A DNA stretch of 64,000 nt from SIG480 sp045537045. GTDB lineage: Bacteria; Bacillota; Clostridia; Oscillospirales; JAAYXM01. The notes beneath the pieces were generated by a model. It did no database searches, was not told where the DNA came from, and saw only the letters and a program-made list of their open reading frames with translations. Positions 31,822 through 41,403 of this stretch are shown piece by piece; the stretch's first letter is position 1; each line of letters opens with the position of its first letter. Made by a program: the position numbers and the translations under genes. The DNA lies in assembly GCA_045537045.1 (NCBI GenBank), contig JAZSOS010000049.1, positions 37,392 through 101,391 of the forward strand, in the 5' to 3' direction.

Positions 31822-32378
31822 CAGAAAAAGAGATAGAACAGCGTGTAAAATCAGTAATGAGTGAAAAGAGATACCGTCACACGCTCGGCTGTGTTGATAT
31901 GGCAGAGCGCCTTGCTGAAAAGTGGGGAGCGGATACCTCTCTCGCACGTCGGGCGGCACTTTTGCACGATATAGCAAAGGAAATGCCTTATGACAAGCAG
32001 CTTTCTCTGGTTGATGAACATGGTATTATATTAAACCGCGTTCAGCGTTCGGAAAAGATTATCCATGCTTTTTCAGGTGCAATCATCGCGTGGCGTGAGT
32101 TTGACGAGCCGGAGGAGGTATGCGGCGCAATCCGTTGGCATACCACGGCAAAGAGCGGGATGACGCTTCTTGAAAAAATAATATGGCTTGCAGACCTGAC
32201 CGAAGAGGGAAGAAGCTTTGACGGCGTTTGTGAAATACGCAAACTCGCGTTTGAGGATTTGTCCCGTGCTCTTATTTCGGGGTTTGATACAACACTGCGC
32301 GTGCTTATTTCGCGCGGCTGTGAGATTGATTCAAATATGGTAAAGGCGCGTAATTTTGAAATTGCCGCCAACAGTTGA
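31818..32378 (+). CDS. yqeK: HD-domain hydrolase YqeK (Ap4A hydrolase type)
   Basis: 186 residues from a TTG that overlaps the nadD stop (TTGA). HD motifs: RYRHTLGCVDMAERL, AALLHDIAKEM (HD pair) and RWHTTAKSGMTLLEKIIWLADLTEE. This family sits after nadD in most Firmicutes, and members cleave diadenosine tetraphosphate symmetrically (family knowledge). It may also work on other nucleotides. Confidence 0.93.
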   Translation: MTEKEIEQRVKSVMSEKRYRHTLGCVDMAERLAEKWGADTSLARRAALLHDIAKEMPYDKQLSLVDEHGIILNRVQRSEKIIHAFSGAIIAWREFDEPEEVCGAIRWHTTAKSGMTLLEKIIWLADLTEEGRSFDGVCEIRKLAFEDLSRALISGFDTTLRVLISRGCEIDSNMVKARNFEIAANS

Positions 32379-32397
32379 AAGGACTGTTTCACAAAAG

Positions 32398-33369
32398 ATG
32401 AAAAAAATGAGACTCAGCAACAAGGCTAAATATACAATATCGGCAATTCTGGTCATCGCGGCGGCAATTATGGTTGCGGCGGCACTGGTGATAGATAACA
32501 TCCGCCCACCGGCGGCAGAGCCGGTCAGCACTTCCTCCCGTGGAAGTGTTATCCGCGATGAAAAGATATCTATGATAGACCGCGAGCACAGAGAGGGTAC
32601 ATTTACGATGCTTGTCGTAGGAACCGATGCGGCAAGTATGAGCACAGACACCATTATGCTTGCAAGCTTTGATACGGTCGAAAAGAAAATGAACATTTTA
32701 AGCATCCCGCGTGACACTATTATAAACGCGAGACGCGCCACAAAGAAGATAAACGCGGCTTACGCGATGTCAAAGGGCGATATCTACACGCTGTTTGACG
32801 AGGTGCAGAGCGTTACCGGCATACGTCCGGATAAATATGTGCTTGTTACAGTGGATGCGTTTGTGTATGTTATTGATGCAATCGGCGGCGTCACGGTTGA
32901 TGTTCCAATTGATATGCATTATAAAGACCCGACGCAGGACCTTGTTATAGATATAGATAAAGGTCTGCAGACTCTTGACGGCTACGACGCAATGGGTTTT
33001 ATGCGCTACCGTGCAACGTATGCCGACGGAGACCTTGGAAGAATCAAGGTTCAGCATACCTTTGTTGAAGCTGTTATAAAGAAAATGCTCACTCCAGCAA
33101 CGTTTGCCAAGATTCCGGAGCTTTCCGGCATAATAATAGACAATCTCGAAACCGACTTAACCCTCGGCAACGGCATTTGGCTCGGCAAGCAGATGCTTAC
33201 GATGAATCTTGAAGAGGATGTAGAGATGCACACGCTTCCGGGGTACGCAAATTACTACGAAGGACTTTCGTACTACTTCCCCAAGGAAGACGAAGCGCTT
33301 GCGCTTATCAACGAATATTATAATCCGTACACAACGCCGATTGAAGAACTCAATCTGTTTAAAGTATAA
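32398..33369 (+). CDS. LytR-CpsA-Psr (LCP) family cell-wall glycopolymer transferase
   Basis: 323 residues from the ATG at 32398. A single membrane anchor (KYTISAILVIAAAIMVAAALVI) is followed by the extracellular LCP domain: TMLVVGTDAASMSTDTIMLASF, NILSIPRDTIIN, NAAYAMSKGDIYTLFDEVQ and GFMRYRATYADGDLGRIKVQH. The arginines and aspartates for pyrophosphate-lipid binding are present (RDT; RYR; DLGR). LCP enzymes attach secondary wall polymers such as teichoic acids to peptidoglycan; here the SLH proteins of the window would need such a polymer. Start region lacks a close ribosome site (AAAGGA 14 bases away). Confidence 0.92.
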   Translation: MKKMRLSNKAKYTISAILVIAAAIMVAAALVIDNIRPPAAEPVSTSSRGSVIRDEKISMIDREHREGTFTMLVVGTDAASMSTDTIMLASFDTVEKKMNILSIPRDTIINARRATKKINAAYAMSKGDIYTLFDEVQSVTGIRPDKYVLVTVDAFVYVIDAIGGVTVDVPIDMHYKDPTQDLVIDIDKGLQTLDGYDAMGFMRYRATYADGDLGRIKVQHTFVEAVIKKMLTPATFAKIPELSGIIIDNLETDLTLGNGIWLGKQMLTMNLEEDVEMHTLPGYANYYEGLSYYFPKEDEALALINEYYNPYTTPIEELNLFKV

Positions 33370-33386
33370 AAATTTAACAAGTTTAA

Positions 33387-33418
33387 GGCTTGAGGGGTTC
33401 GACTCTCCTCGGCTTAAA
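33387..33418 (+). repeat. Intergenic hairpin repeat, copy 2
   Basis: GGCTTGAGGGGTTCG, then ACTCTCCTCGGCTTAAA. The stem is preserved by a G-T pair change compared with copy 1 at 29643. Lies between the LCP gene and rsfS. Confidence 0.75.
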
Positions 33419-33434
33419 AGGGAGGGAAGAAATA

Positions 33435-33788
33435 ATGAATATAAAGGAACAGGTAAAATGCGCGGTTAGGGCACTTGATACAAAGCTTGCGCTGGACATA
33501 AACGTTTTAAAGATTGAAGAAATCACAACCTTGTCCGAGTATTTTATAATCTGCACCGGTAATTCAAACACACACGTGCGCACGCTCAAGGAAGCCGTTG
33601 AGCAGAAGTTTGACGAGGCGGAAATTGCACCGCACCATATTGAAGGTCACGGCGGTTCGTGGGTTCTTATGGACTACGGCAGCATAATAATCCACATTTT
33701 CACAGACGAAGGAAGAAGATTTTATCAGCTTGACAAGGTATGGGCAGATGCAACTGCCTTATCCGTTGAAGAAATGTTAAGTGAGTAA
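33435..33788 (+). CDS. rsfS: Ribosomal silencing factor RsfS
   Basis: 117 residues from the ATG at 33435 after GGGAGGG; the frame is open 15 codons earlier but over the hairpin repeat. Motifs: YFIICTGNSNTHVRTLKEAVEQ, HIEGHGGSWVLMDYGSIIIHIFTDEGRRFYQLDKVW. It binds ribosomal protein L14 and blocks subunit joining under nutrient stress. Position after nadD/yqeK/LCP and before leuS is conserved in Clostridia. Its end overlaps the spacer and ribosome site of leuS. Confidence 0.95.
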   Translation: MNIKEQVKCAVRALDTKLALDINVLKIEEITTLSEYFIICTGNSNTHVRTLKEAVEQKFDEAEIAPHHIEGHGGSWVLMDYGSIIIHIFTDEGRRFYQLDKVWADATALSVEEMLSE

Positions 33789-33801
33789 AGGGGTTTTACA
33801 A

Positions 33802-36204
33802 ATGAAGTATGATTTTAGTGCAATTGAAAAAAAGTGGCAGAAGCGCTGGGAAGACGAAAAGGCATTCCACGCTGAAAATGGCGGCGACAAGAAAAAGTTT
33901 TATGCACTTGTCGAGTTCCCGTACCCGTCGGGTAACGGTCTGCATGTAGGTCACGCGCGTCCATATACTGCGCTTGATGTTATTTCCAGAAAGCGCCGTA
34001 TGGACGGCTATAACGTTCTTTTCCCGATGGGATGGGATGCATTCGGACTTCCTACGGAAAACTATGCAATACAGCATAAAATTCATCCGGCAGAAGTAAC
34101 AAAGAAGAATGTTGCATTCTTCAAATCACAGCTTACATCCCTCGGTTATTCCATCGACTGGGACAGAGAGATAAACACCACAGACCCAAACTATTTTAAG
34201 TGGACACAGTGGATTTTCTTAAAGCTTTTTGAAAAGGGACTTGCATATAAGATGCAGATGCCCGTAAACTGGTGCACATCCTGTAAGTGCGTGCTTGCAA
34301 ACGAAGAGGTTGTAAACGGCGGCTGTGAGCGTTGCGGAAGCGAAGTTGTCCGCAAGGAAAAGAGCCAGTGGATGCTCAAGATTACCGAATATGCAGAGCG
34401 CCTTATCAACGACCTTGACGATGTTGATTTTATCGAGCGCGTAAAAATCCAGCAGAAGAACTGGATTGGCAAGTCTACCGGTGCAGAGGTTAAGTTTGCA
34501 ACAACCGCAAACGATACGCTTACCGTATATACCACACGTCCGGACACACTTTTCGGTGCTACATATATGGTTATCTCTCCGGAGCATCCGTATGTTGAAA
34601 AGTGGAAGGATATCATAAAGAACTATGATGAAGTTCGCGCATATGCAGAGCTTTCCGCAAAGAAGTCAGACTTTGAGCGAACAGAGCTTGCAAAGGATAA
34701 AACCGGCGCGAAAATCGAGGGAGTTTCGGCAATCAATCCCGTAAATGGCAAGGAGATTCCGATTTTCATTTCCGACTATGTTCTCATGTCCTACGGCACA
34801 GGTGCAATTATGGCAGTTCCGGCACACGACACGCGTGACTGGGATTTTGCAAAGAAGTTTGACCTCCCGATTATCGAGGTTGTAGCCGGCGGCGATGTTC
34901 AAAATGAAGCATTTACCGATGTCGAAACAGGCAAGATGGTAAACTCCGGCTTCCTTGACGGTCTTGAAGTCAGCGAGGCAAAGAAAAAGATTATCGAGTT
35001 TCTTGAAAAAGAAGGGCTCGGCACACCGAAAACAAACTACAAGCTCCGCGACTGGGTTTTCTCACGTCAGAGATACTGGGGCGAGCCGATTCCGCTTGTA
35101 TATTGCGAAAAGTGCGGATGGGTTCCCGTTCCGGAAAGCGAGCTTCCGCTTCGCCTTCCCGAGGTTGAGTCCTACGAGCCGACGGATAACGGCGAAAGCC
35201 CCATTGCAAACATCACCGATTGGGTGAACACCACCTGCCCGCATTGCGGCGCACCGGCAAAGCGCGAGACTGACACCATGCCTCAGTGGGCAGGCTCCAG
35301 CTGGTATTTCCTCCGCTATATGGATCCGCATTGCGATACCGCACTTGCATCGAAAGAGGCTCTTGATTACTGGGCACCGGTTGACTGGTACAACGGCGGT
35401 ATGGAGCATACCACGCTTCACCTTCTCTATTCACGCTTCTGGCATAAGTTCCTCTACGATATCGGCGTTGTTCCGACGAAGGAGCCGTATGCAAAGCGTA
35501 CAAGCCACGGTATGATTCTCGGCGAAAACGGCGAGAAGATGTCAAAATCCCGTGGAAATGTTATAAACCCGAACGATATCATCAATCAGTTCGGTGCAGA
35601 TACAATGCGCCTTTACATTATGTATATCGGCGACTTTGAAAAGGTTGCATCATGGGACAGCCAGGCAGTCAAGGGCTGTAAGCGCTTCCTTGACCGTATC
35701 TGGAATCTTGCCGAGAATGCAGATGCGTCTGACGAGATTACCGCAAAGAACGAGGCGGCAATTCATAAGACGATAAAGAAGGTCGGCGACGATATCGAAA
35801 ACATGAAGTTCAACACCGCGATTGCCGCTATGATGGCGCTTATCAACGACTTCAGCTCAAATGGCACAACCCGCGGTGAGATGAAGATTCTTCTTAAGCT
35901 TCTCTCTCCGTTTGCTCCGCATATGGCAGAGGAACTCTGGGAAAGCTACGGCGAGAAGACAATGCTTGCAAAAGAAACATGGCCTCTGTATGACGAGAGC
36001 AAGACCCGCGCATCTGAGGTTGAGATTGCAGTTCAGGTATGCGGAAAGATAAAGAGCCGTATAACCGTTCCGGCAGACCTTTCGGATGATGAAGTTATAA
36101 AGCTTGCATCTGCAGAGCCGAAGGTAGCGGAAGCGCTTGCAAACGGTAATCTCGTTAAGAGTATTGTCGTAAAAAACAGACTTGTCAACCTCATCATAAA
36201 ATAA
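33802..36204 (+). CDS. leuS: Leucyl-tRNA synthetase
   Basis: 800 residues from the ATG at 33802 after AAGGGG; this gives the usual MKYDFSAIEKKWQKRWE. Class I motifs: the HIGH form HVGH in YPSGNGLHVGHARPYTALD, and KMSKS in NGEKMSKSRGNVINP. A zinc knuckle is CTSCKC with GGCERCGSEV. The editing domain has TTRPDTLFGATYMVISPEH. The C-terminal anticodon domain ends LVNLIIK. Charges tRNA-Leu and hydrolyses mischarged products. No T-box leader is seen upstream. Confidence 0.97.
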   Translation: MKYDFSAIEKKWQKRWEDEKAFHAENGGDKKKFYALVEFPYPSGNGLHVGHARPYTALDVISRKRRMDGYNVLFPMGWDAFGLPTENYAIQHKIHPAEVTKKNVAFFKSQLTSLGYSIDWDREINTTDPNYFKWTQWIFLKLFEKGLAYKMQMPVNWCTSCKCVLANEEVVNGGCERCGSEVVRKEKSQWMLKITEYAERLINDLDDVDFIERVKIQQKNWIGKSTGAEVKFATTANDTLTVYTTRPDTLFGATYMVISPEHPYVEKWKDIIKNYDEVRAYAELSAKKSDFERTELAKDKTGAKIEGVSAINPVNGKEIPIFISDYVLMSYGTGAIMAVPAHDTRDWDFAKKFDLPIIEVVAGGDVQNEAFTDVETGKMVNSGFLDGLEVSEAKKKIIEFLEKEGLGTPKTNYKLRDWVFSRQRYWGEPIPLVYCEKCGWVPVPESELPLRLPEVESYEPTDNGESPIANITDWVNTTCPHCGAPAKRETDTMPQWAGSSWYFLRYMDPHCDTALASKEALDYWAPVDWYNGGMEHTTLHLLYSRFWHKFLYDIGVVPTKEPYAKRTSHGMILGENGEKMSKSRGNVINPNDIINQFGADTMRLYIMYIGDFEKVASWDSQAVKGCKRFLDRIWNLAENADASDEITAKNEAAIHKTIKKVGDDIENMKFNTAIAAMMALINDFSSNGTTRGEMKILLKLLSPFAPHMAEELWESYGEKTMLAKETWPLYDESKTRASEVEIAVQVCGKIKSRITVPADLSDDEVIKLASAEPKVAEALANGNLVKSIVVKNRLVNLIIK

Positions 36205-36240
36205 ATTTTCAAATTCACGAATAATTTAAAATTATTATTG

Positions 36241-36269
36241 TTGACATAAAGCAACTTTTCTATTATAAT
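36241..36269 (+). promoter_or_regulatory. Consensus sigma-A promoter of rpsU
   Basis: TTGACA (36241-36246), 17 bases, TATAAT (36264-36269): a perfect consensus, fitting a highly expressed ribosomal gene. Confidence 0.9.
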
Positions 36270-36319
36270 AGTAATGTTAATATTTATTTTTGGTTCTGAT
36301 CGCGGAGGGAGGGATAACA

Positions 36320-36499
36320 ATGTCAGAAATCCGTTTAAAGGAAAATGAGTCTTTGGAGAGCGCTCTCAAAAGATTCAAGCGTTCCTGCGCAAAGTCAGGC
36401 GTTCTCTCCGAGCTGCGTAAGCGAGAGCATTATGAAAGCCCGAGCGTAAAGCGCCGTAAGAAGAGCGAAGCCGCACGCGCAAAGAAAAAGAGATATTAA
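36320..36499 (+). CDS. rpsU: 30S ribosomal protein S21
   Basis: 59 residues from the ATG at 36320 after GGAGGGAGGG. SEIRLKENESLESALKRFKR, then KREHYESPSVKRRKKSEAARAKKK is standard bS21. It helps the 30S subunit pair with mRNA leader sequences. It has its own perfect promoter and terminator, so it is a single-gene unit. Confidence 0.97.
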   Translation: MSEIRLKENESLESALKRFKRSCAKSGVLSELRKREHYESPSVKRRKKSEAARAKKKRY

Positions 36500-36503
36500 A
36501 AAG

Positions 36504-36537
36504 AAAATCGCAAGGCAAATCTGCCTTGCGATTTTTG
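36504..36537 (+). terminator. Terminator of rpsU
   Basis: AAAATCGCAAGGCA (36504-36517) pairs with TGCCTTGCGATTTT (36522-36535), loop AATC, ending in Ts. It also works for the opposite strand. Confidence 0.9.
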
Positions 36538-36608
36538 TAATATAAAAAACGGGTAATGAAAATGAGCTGTGACGAATCTCGCCACAGCTCATTGAAATCT
36601 TCGGGGGA

Positions 36609-36779
36609 TTATTCCTCGGAGATAGCATCTACCGGGCAAGCACTTGCACACTCACCGCAGCCAGCGCATGCGTCCTTGTCGATAACGTACTTTGTATCAC
36701 CTTCGGAGATTGCACCAAGGGGGCAAGCACCTGCACAAGAACCACACATTACGCACTCGTCGCTAATTACATATGCCAT
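36609..36779 (-). CDS. Two-[4Fe-4S] ferredoxin
   Basis: 56 residues. Two cluster motifs of the classic clostridial type: CVMCGSCAGACPLGAI and CAGCGECASACPVDAI (each CxxCxxCxxxCP). It carries low-potential electrons, for example for pyruvate:ferredoxin oxidoreductase or hydrogenases. GGAGGTG lies before the ATG at 36779. It is a single gene facing rpsU, separated from clpC by about 190 bases of divergent control region. Confidence 0.95.
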   Translation of the reverse strand: MAYVISDECVMCGSCAGACPLGAISEGDTKYVIDKDACAGCGECASACPVDAISEE

Positions 36780-36968
36780 GTCAATAACACCTCCATCTTT
36801 TTCAATATATCTATTGTAACAATGAATAAGAAAAAAATCAATAGGGTAAACTAAAAAAATTTGAAAAATTACAAAAAAGTTTATATTGTCGAAAATGCTT
36901 ATGTATAAAACACCGGATAAAAAGGTAAAATTTAATCTGTGGAATCAAAATACAAATCGGAGGAAACC

Positions 36969-39398
36969 ATGTTTTTTGAGAACAGATTTACGCTTCGTGC
37001 GGAAAGCGTGCTTCGGTGTGCACATGAATGTGCGGCAGAACTCGGGCACGGATATGTGGGGAGTGAGCATATTCTTCTGGGGATACTTCGTGACGGAGAG
37101 GGCAAGGCTGCAAAATTACTGATTGCAGAGGGCGTTTCTGCAGAAAAAGTGAGAAGCTGCGTAATTTCCCGAACCGGCATCGGAAAAGCTCATAAAAATA
37201 CGCTTCAGGGGTTAAGCCCGTGTTCTCGGAGAATAGTGAGATGTGCGTATAACAAATCAAAAAGCACGGGTGACGGTTTCATCGGGGACGAGCATTTGCT
37301 TGCCGGAATCATTTGCGAGGACTCCTGCAGCGCGAAAAAGCTTTTAAAAAGCATGGGAACGGATACGGAAAAGCTCGCGCGGCTTATTATGCCATCTGGA
37401 GGGGATAACGGCGCGGATTGCAGAAAAAACGCTGATAATCGCCGCAGTTCTGAAAAAAACGAAACAAAATTACTTAAAAACTACGGGAGAGATTTGTGTG
37501 AGCTTGTCCGTGAGGGCAAAACCGATCCGGTAATCGGGCGAGAGAAAGAGCTTCGGCACGTTATAGAAATACTTGCGCGAAGAACGAAAAACAATCCGCT
37601 TCTGATAGGAGACCCCGGTGTCGGAAAAACAGCCGTTGCAGAGGGGCTTGCAGAGCGCATTGTAAAAGGAAATGTGCCGCGCATTCTTTCGGGAAAAAGG
37701 ATTTTTATGCTTGATATCTCCGGAGTTGTTGCCGGCACGAAATACAGAGGTGAGTTCGAAGAACGCATACGCTCGATATTGCGCGAAGTAAGCCGCGTAG
37801 GAGATATAATTCTATTTATAGACGAAATACACAACATTGTGGGCGCGGGAGCGGCAGAGGGGGCGATAGATGCTGCGAACATATTAAAGCCTGCACTTTC
37901 ACGCCGCGAAATCCAGATTATAGGTGCGACAACGCACGAGGAGTACCGAAAGTATATCGAACCGTCTGCCGCGCTTTCACGCAGATTCCAGACGGTAGAG
38001 GTTGAGGAGCCTTCAAAAGAGGAAAGTACAGAGATTCTTGCGGGACTGAGGGAAAGATACGAACAGCATCACAAGATAAGAATTACGGACGAGGCAATAG
38101 CTGCCGCGATTGAGCTTTCAGAAAAGTATATCCCGCAGCGCCGCCTGCCGGATAAAGCAATAGATTTGATTGATGAGGCGGCAAGCCGAGCGAAGATATA
38201 CGCATCGTCGCCGCCTCCGCGTATGCGCGAGCTTGAGGAAAATATAGTGAACGCTGTCGGTATGAAAGAAAAGTGCATACAGACGGAGGACTTTGAGGGC
38301 GCGGCACGTTTTCGGGACAGAGAAGAAAGCTTAAGGCGAGAGCTTTCTATGGTGAGTGAGAGCTGGCAAAAGGTACTTGAAGGGCGTGCTGAGATTGACT
38401 TTGACAGTATCGCAGAAACGGTGTGTATGCGCACCGGAATCCCCGCATCAAGGATAACGCGCGAGGAAAGCCGCAGGCTTCTTGAGTTTGAGGAACTTCT
38501 CAGGAAAAGAATTATAGGGCAGGAAAAGGCGATTGCGGCGGTGGCACGGGCGGTGCGCAGGGGAAGGCTCGGTTTTTCGGATCCGAGGCGTCCTATCGGA
38601 TCGTTTTTGTTCGCAGGTCCCACAGGTGTGGGGAAAACGGAGCTGTGTCGTGCGTTGTCAGAGGCTCTTTTTGACGATGAGAACAAGATTATCCGTATGG
38701 ATATGTCGGAATATATGGAAAAGCATGAGTTGTCAAAGCTTCTGGGCTCACCTCCCGGATACGTGGGACACGACGGTGGAACAACTCTTGCGGACAGAGT
38801 TTGCGATGCCCCGTATTCCGTTATTCTTTTCGATGAAATAGAAAAAGCGCATCCGGATGTGATCAACATTCTTCTTCAGATTCTTGAGGACGGGACAATT
38901 ACGGATTCCCACGGCAAAAGGGCAGATTTTAAAAACACTGTGATTGTGATGACTTCAAATATTGGTGCAGAGAGAATGTGTGCCGCAAGCGTGGGCTTTG
39001 GAACCGGCGGGAAAAATGAGATTTCAGAAGTGACAAAAAGCGTGGTTGCAGATATAAAAAAGAGCTTTCGGCCGGAGCTTTTCAATCGCATCGATGATGT
39101 GATTGTCTTTTCAAAGCTTACAGAAGAAGAAGCGAGCCGTATCTGCGATATGATGATATCGACACTTTCTAAAAGGCTTTTAAAGCTTGGAATTGAGCTT
39201 GAAGTGACGGATGAGGCAAAGCACTTTATTGTATCGCACGGCTTTGATGAAAAATACGGTGCACGAGGACTTCGCCGTGAACTTCAGAACAAAGTTTCGG
39301 ATGTCCTGGCCGAGGAATATCTAAAAAACGAGTGTGCCACAGGTAACTACCAGATATATTGTGAAAACGAAGAAATAAGAGCACGGCGTGCAGTGTAA
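36969..39398 (+). CDS. clpC: ATP-dependent Clp protease ATPase subunit ClpC
   Basis: 809 residues from the ATG at 36969 after CGGAGGAAA. Two Clp-N repeats (NRFTLRAESVLRCAHECAAE; SRRIVRCAYNKSKS). First AAA domain: Walker A GDPGVGKTAVAEGL, Walker B ILFIDEIHNIVG. A UVR-type coiled middle domain near residues 415-455 (EKCIQTEDFEGAARFRDREESL). Second AAA domain: Walker A GPTGVGKTELC, Walker B VILFDEIEKAHPDVI. The end RGLRRELQNKVSDVLAEEY fits. It unfolds proteins for ClpP. It stands alone without ctsR or mcsAB nearby, and no CtsR-type direct repeats were noticed upstream. Confidence 0.95.
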   Translation: MFFENRFTLRAESVLRCAHECAAELGHGYVGSEHILLGILRDGEGKAAKLLIAEGVSAEKVRSCVISRTGIGKAHKNTLQGLSPCSRRIVRCAYNKSKSTGDGFIGDEHLLAGIICEDSCSAKKLLKSMGTDTEKLARLIMPSGGDNGADCRKNADNRRSSEKNETKLLKNYGRDLCELVREGKTDPVIGREKELRHVIEILARRTKNNPLLIGDPGVGKTAVAEGLAERIVKGNVPRILSGKRIFMLDISGVVAGTKYRGEFEERIRSILREVSRVGDIILFIDEIHNIVGAGAAEGAIDAANILKPALSRREIQIIGATTHEEYRKYIEPSAALSRRFQTVEVEEPSKEESTEILAGLRERYEQHHKIRITDEAIAAAIELSEKYIPQRRLPDKAIDLIDEAASRAKIYASSPPPRMRELEENIVNAVGMKEKCIQTEDFEGAARFRDREESLRRELSMVSESWQKVLEGRAEIDFDSIAETVCMRTGIPASRITREESRRLLEFEELLRKRIIGQEKAIAAVARAVRRGRLGFSDPRRPIGSFLFAGPTGVGKTELCRALSEALFDDENKIIRMDMSEYMEKHELSKLLGSPPGYVGHDGGTTLADRVCDAPYSVILFDEIEKAHPDVINILLQILEDGTITDSHGKRADFKNTVIVMTSNIGAERMCAASVGFGTGGKNEISEVTKSVVADIKKSFRPELFNRIDDVIVFSKLTEEEASRICDMMISTLSKRLLKLGIELEVTDEAKHFIVSHGFDEKYGARGLRRELQNKVSDVLAEEYLKNECATGNYQIYCENEEIRARRAV

Positions 39399-39474
39399 AT
39401 GTTACATTGCACGCTATGTTGTTGTAAAATCGTATCTTTTATATGGAAAAAGGTTGAAATTAAGGAGTGATGCA

Positions 39475-39503
39475 TTGTTTTTAAGCAGAAAACGATGTAT
39501 AAT
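39475..39503 (+). promoter_or_regulatory. Promoter upstream of the decayed glycosidase
   Basis: TTGTTT (39475-39480), 17 bases, TATAAT (39498-39503). AGAAAGG follows before the ATG at 39538. Confidence 0.55.
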
Positions 39504-39537
39504 CGGAATGTGAATATATCACAGAAAGGGAAAATAT

Positions 39538-41326
39538 ATGAGTAATTTACATTATTTATGCATAACGCCAGACCTTGAAAAAGAAGGTGTTTCCGTTGTT
39601 CTTCATACGGAGAAAACAGTCACCGGTGCCGGCTGTAAAATTTTTGATGCCGAAGGCAAATGTGTTACGGAGACGAACGTATCTCCGGAGAACAATTCTT
39701 TTTCATATCAATTGAAAATCCTGTGCTGTGGATGATTGAAAATCCGTATCTGTACAGGCTGAGTGCCGAGATTACATATGAGGACGGAACTAGCGAAAGC
39801 GTTACCGATACGTTTGGCATGAGAAGTCTCGGAACATGTGGTCGCGATATTCTGCTCAACGGAAAGCCGTTTTATATGCGTGCAGTTATTCGCGGAACAA
39901 TCTGCCACGACCACGAAAACATCCTTGATCTTGATGAAGAGGAGTTTTATGCAAAGTTTATCCGAACGGCAAAGGAATACGGCTTCAACACAATCCGTTT
40001 CCACTCGCGCATACCGCCGAAAGCGTGCTTCCGCGCTGCAGACAGGCTCGGTATGTTTATACATGTAGAGCTTCGCACAAAGGATGAGGAATATAACAAC
40101 CTTGAAGAGATGGTAAATGGTGTAGGGGTGTATGTAAGTGACGAAAGAATCCGTGAGACTGCATATAACCTTATGAATCATCCGTCGTTTATGGTATATT
40201 GCATCGGAAACGAAATAAAGCATCCGGGCGATAATCCGCGCGTTCGAGAGATTGCAGCCGTTATTAAGGAAACTGACCCGTCGCGTCTTTTTATAGACAC
40301 CTGCGCTCACGGGGAGTTTGAGCGTGATTACGTTGAGTTTGATGTTCAGCATATGAGCTATTTTTATCCGTTCGGCAAAAACTACGATATGTTTGAAAAC
40401 ACCGATAACCTTCTTGTTTTCGGCTCGTGCACGGGGCTGCAGACTGTCACGGGAGAGGATGGCGGAAAGGTTACCCGCACAATTGTACCGGAACGTCCGA
40501 TTGTTGCGCATGAGGTTTGCCATTATACGGCATTGAGGGATTACGATACTCTTGCAAAGAAGTATGAGGCTGCAGGCAAGCCTGCTCCATGGTGGCTTGC
40601 GGAGGAAAAGAAAATGATTGCCGCAAAAGGCCTTACGGAAGATTACGCAGAGCTTTTCCGCGCAAGTAAGGCATTTCAGCTTATGAGCTTATTGATACAG
40701 ACACCGGAGAGACGCTTGTTTCCGGAGGTCTTGACAATCTTGATATTGATAAGCGCGGATACTTTGAGCTTTGCAAAATTCATATAACCTTCCCGAAAAC
40801 AGACAGGGCAAAGAATCTTCGAATCGTCGCACGGCTTATTGATGATTCCGATAAGATAATTCTTGATAATTTCCCGATAAAGGTCACTCCAATTTTCAGG
40901 GAGACGGACAAAAGCAGCCGTGACCGCTTTGATGCATATGCAAGCTCGTTTAATCTTCCTGAGCTTCAGTATGACCGCACGCTCCGTTTGTTCTCGCATA
41001 TCTGCGAAATGAAGGTCGGATGTGGAAAGTTAATCATTACGGGACTCAACTTTACCGGTCTTGGAATCCAGCTTCCGGAGGTCTGCGGAATGTTTGAAGC
41101 GCTTATTAATTATGCAAAGAGCGATAAGTTCTGCCCGGAAGCGGAGATTGAGCTTGAAGCACTGAGAGAACACCTTATGCACAACAGTACGCTCGGTCCC
41201 GTGCGTGAGCGTATGATGACGCAGTATTGGCAGCTTGATGAAGAGCCTGTCGAGAGTGCACGATACTGGAAAGAGTCACGAGAGTATTGCGAAGAGGGAG
41301 ATCGTCTCGGACAGAAACTTAACTGA
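39538..41326 (+). pseudogene. Decayed family 2 glycoside hydrolase (beta-galactosidase/glucuronidase-like)
   Basis: Three reading frames must be combined. Frame one (39538-39735) gives a beta-sandwich end (VTGAGCKIFDAEGKCVTE). Near a T run at 39699-39704 the frame shifts and continues to 40787 with ENPVLWMIENPYLYRLSAEI, NGKPFYMRAVIRG, FNTIRFHSRIPPKACFRAADRLGMF and YCIGNEIKHPG, the last containing the GNE acid/base glutamate. RPIVAHEVCHYT may hold the nucleophile. Near 40680 the sense passes to a third frame (ELIDTDTGETLVSGG onward) to 41326, and several dozen residues expected between FRASKAFQ and that point seem to be missing. Sequencing errors could explain the first shift but not the apparent deletion. 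Confidence 0.8.
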
Positions 41327-41356
41327 TGTAATTTAACAGCGGACAGAAAATACACG

Positions 41357-41390
41357 AAGAACCGTGCGGCACAACTGCCGCACGGTTCTT
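41357..41390. terminator. Bidirectional terminator between the GH2 pseudogene and SLH gene
   Basis: AAGAACCGTGCGGCA (41357-41371) pairs with TGCCGCACGGTTCTT (41376-41390), 15 pairs with loop CAAC. Confidence 0.9.
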
Positions 41391-41403
41391 TGGCTTTATT
41401 TAC

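Noticed and set aside
33369..33802. T-box leader for leuS
   Set aside because: leuS follows rsfS by only 13 bases; no T-box consensus or antiterminator is present.
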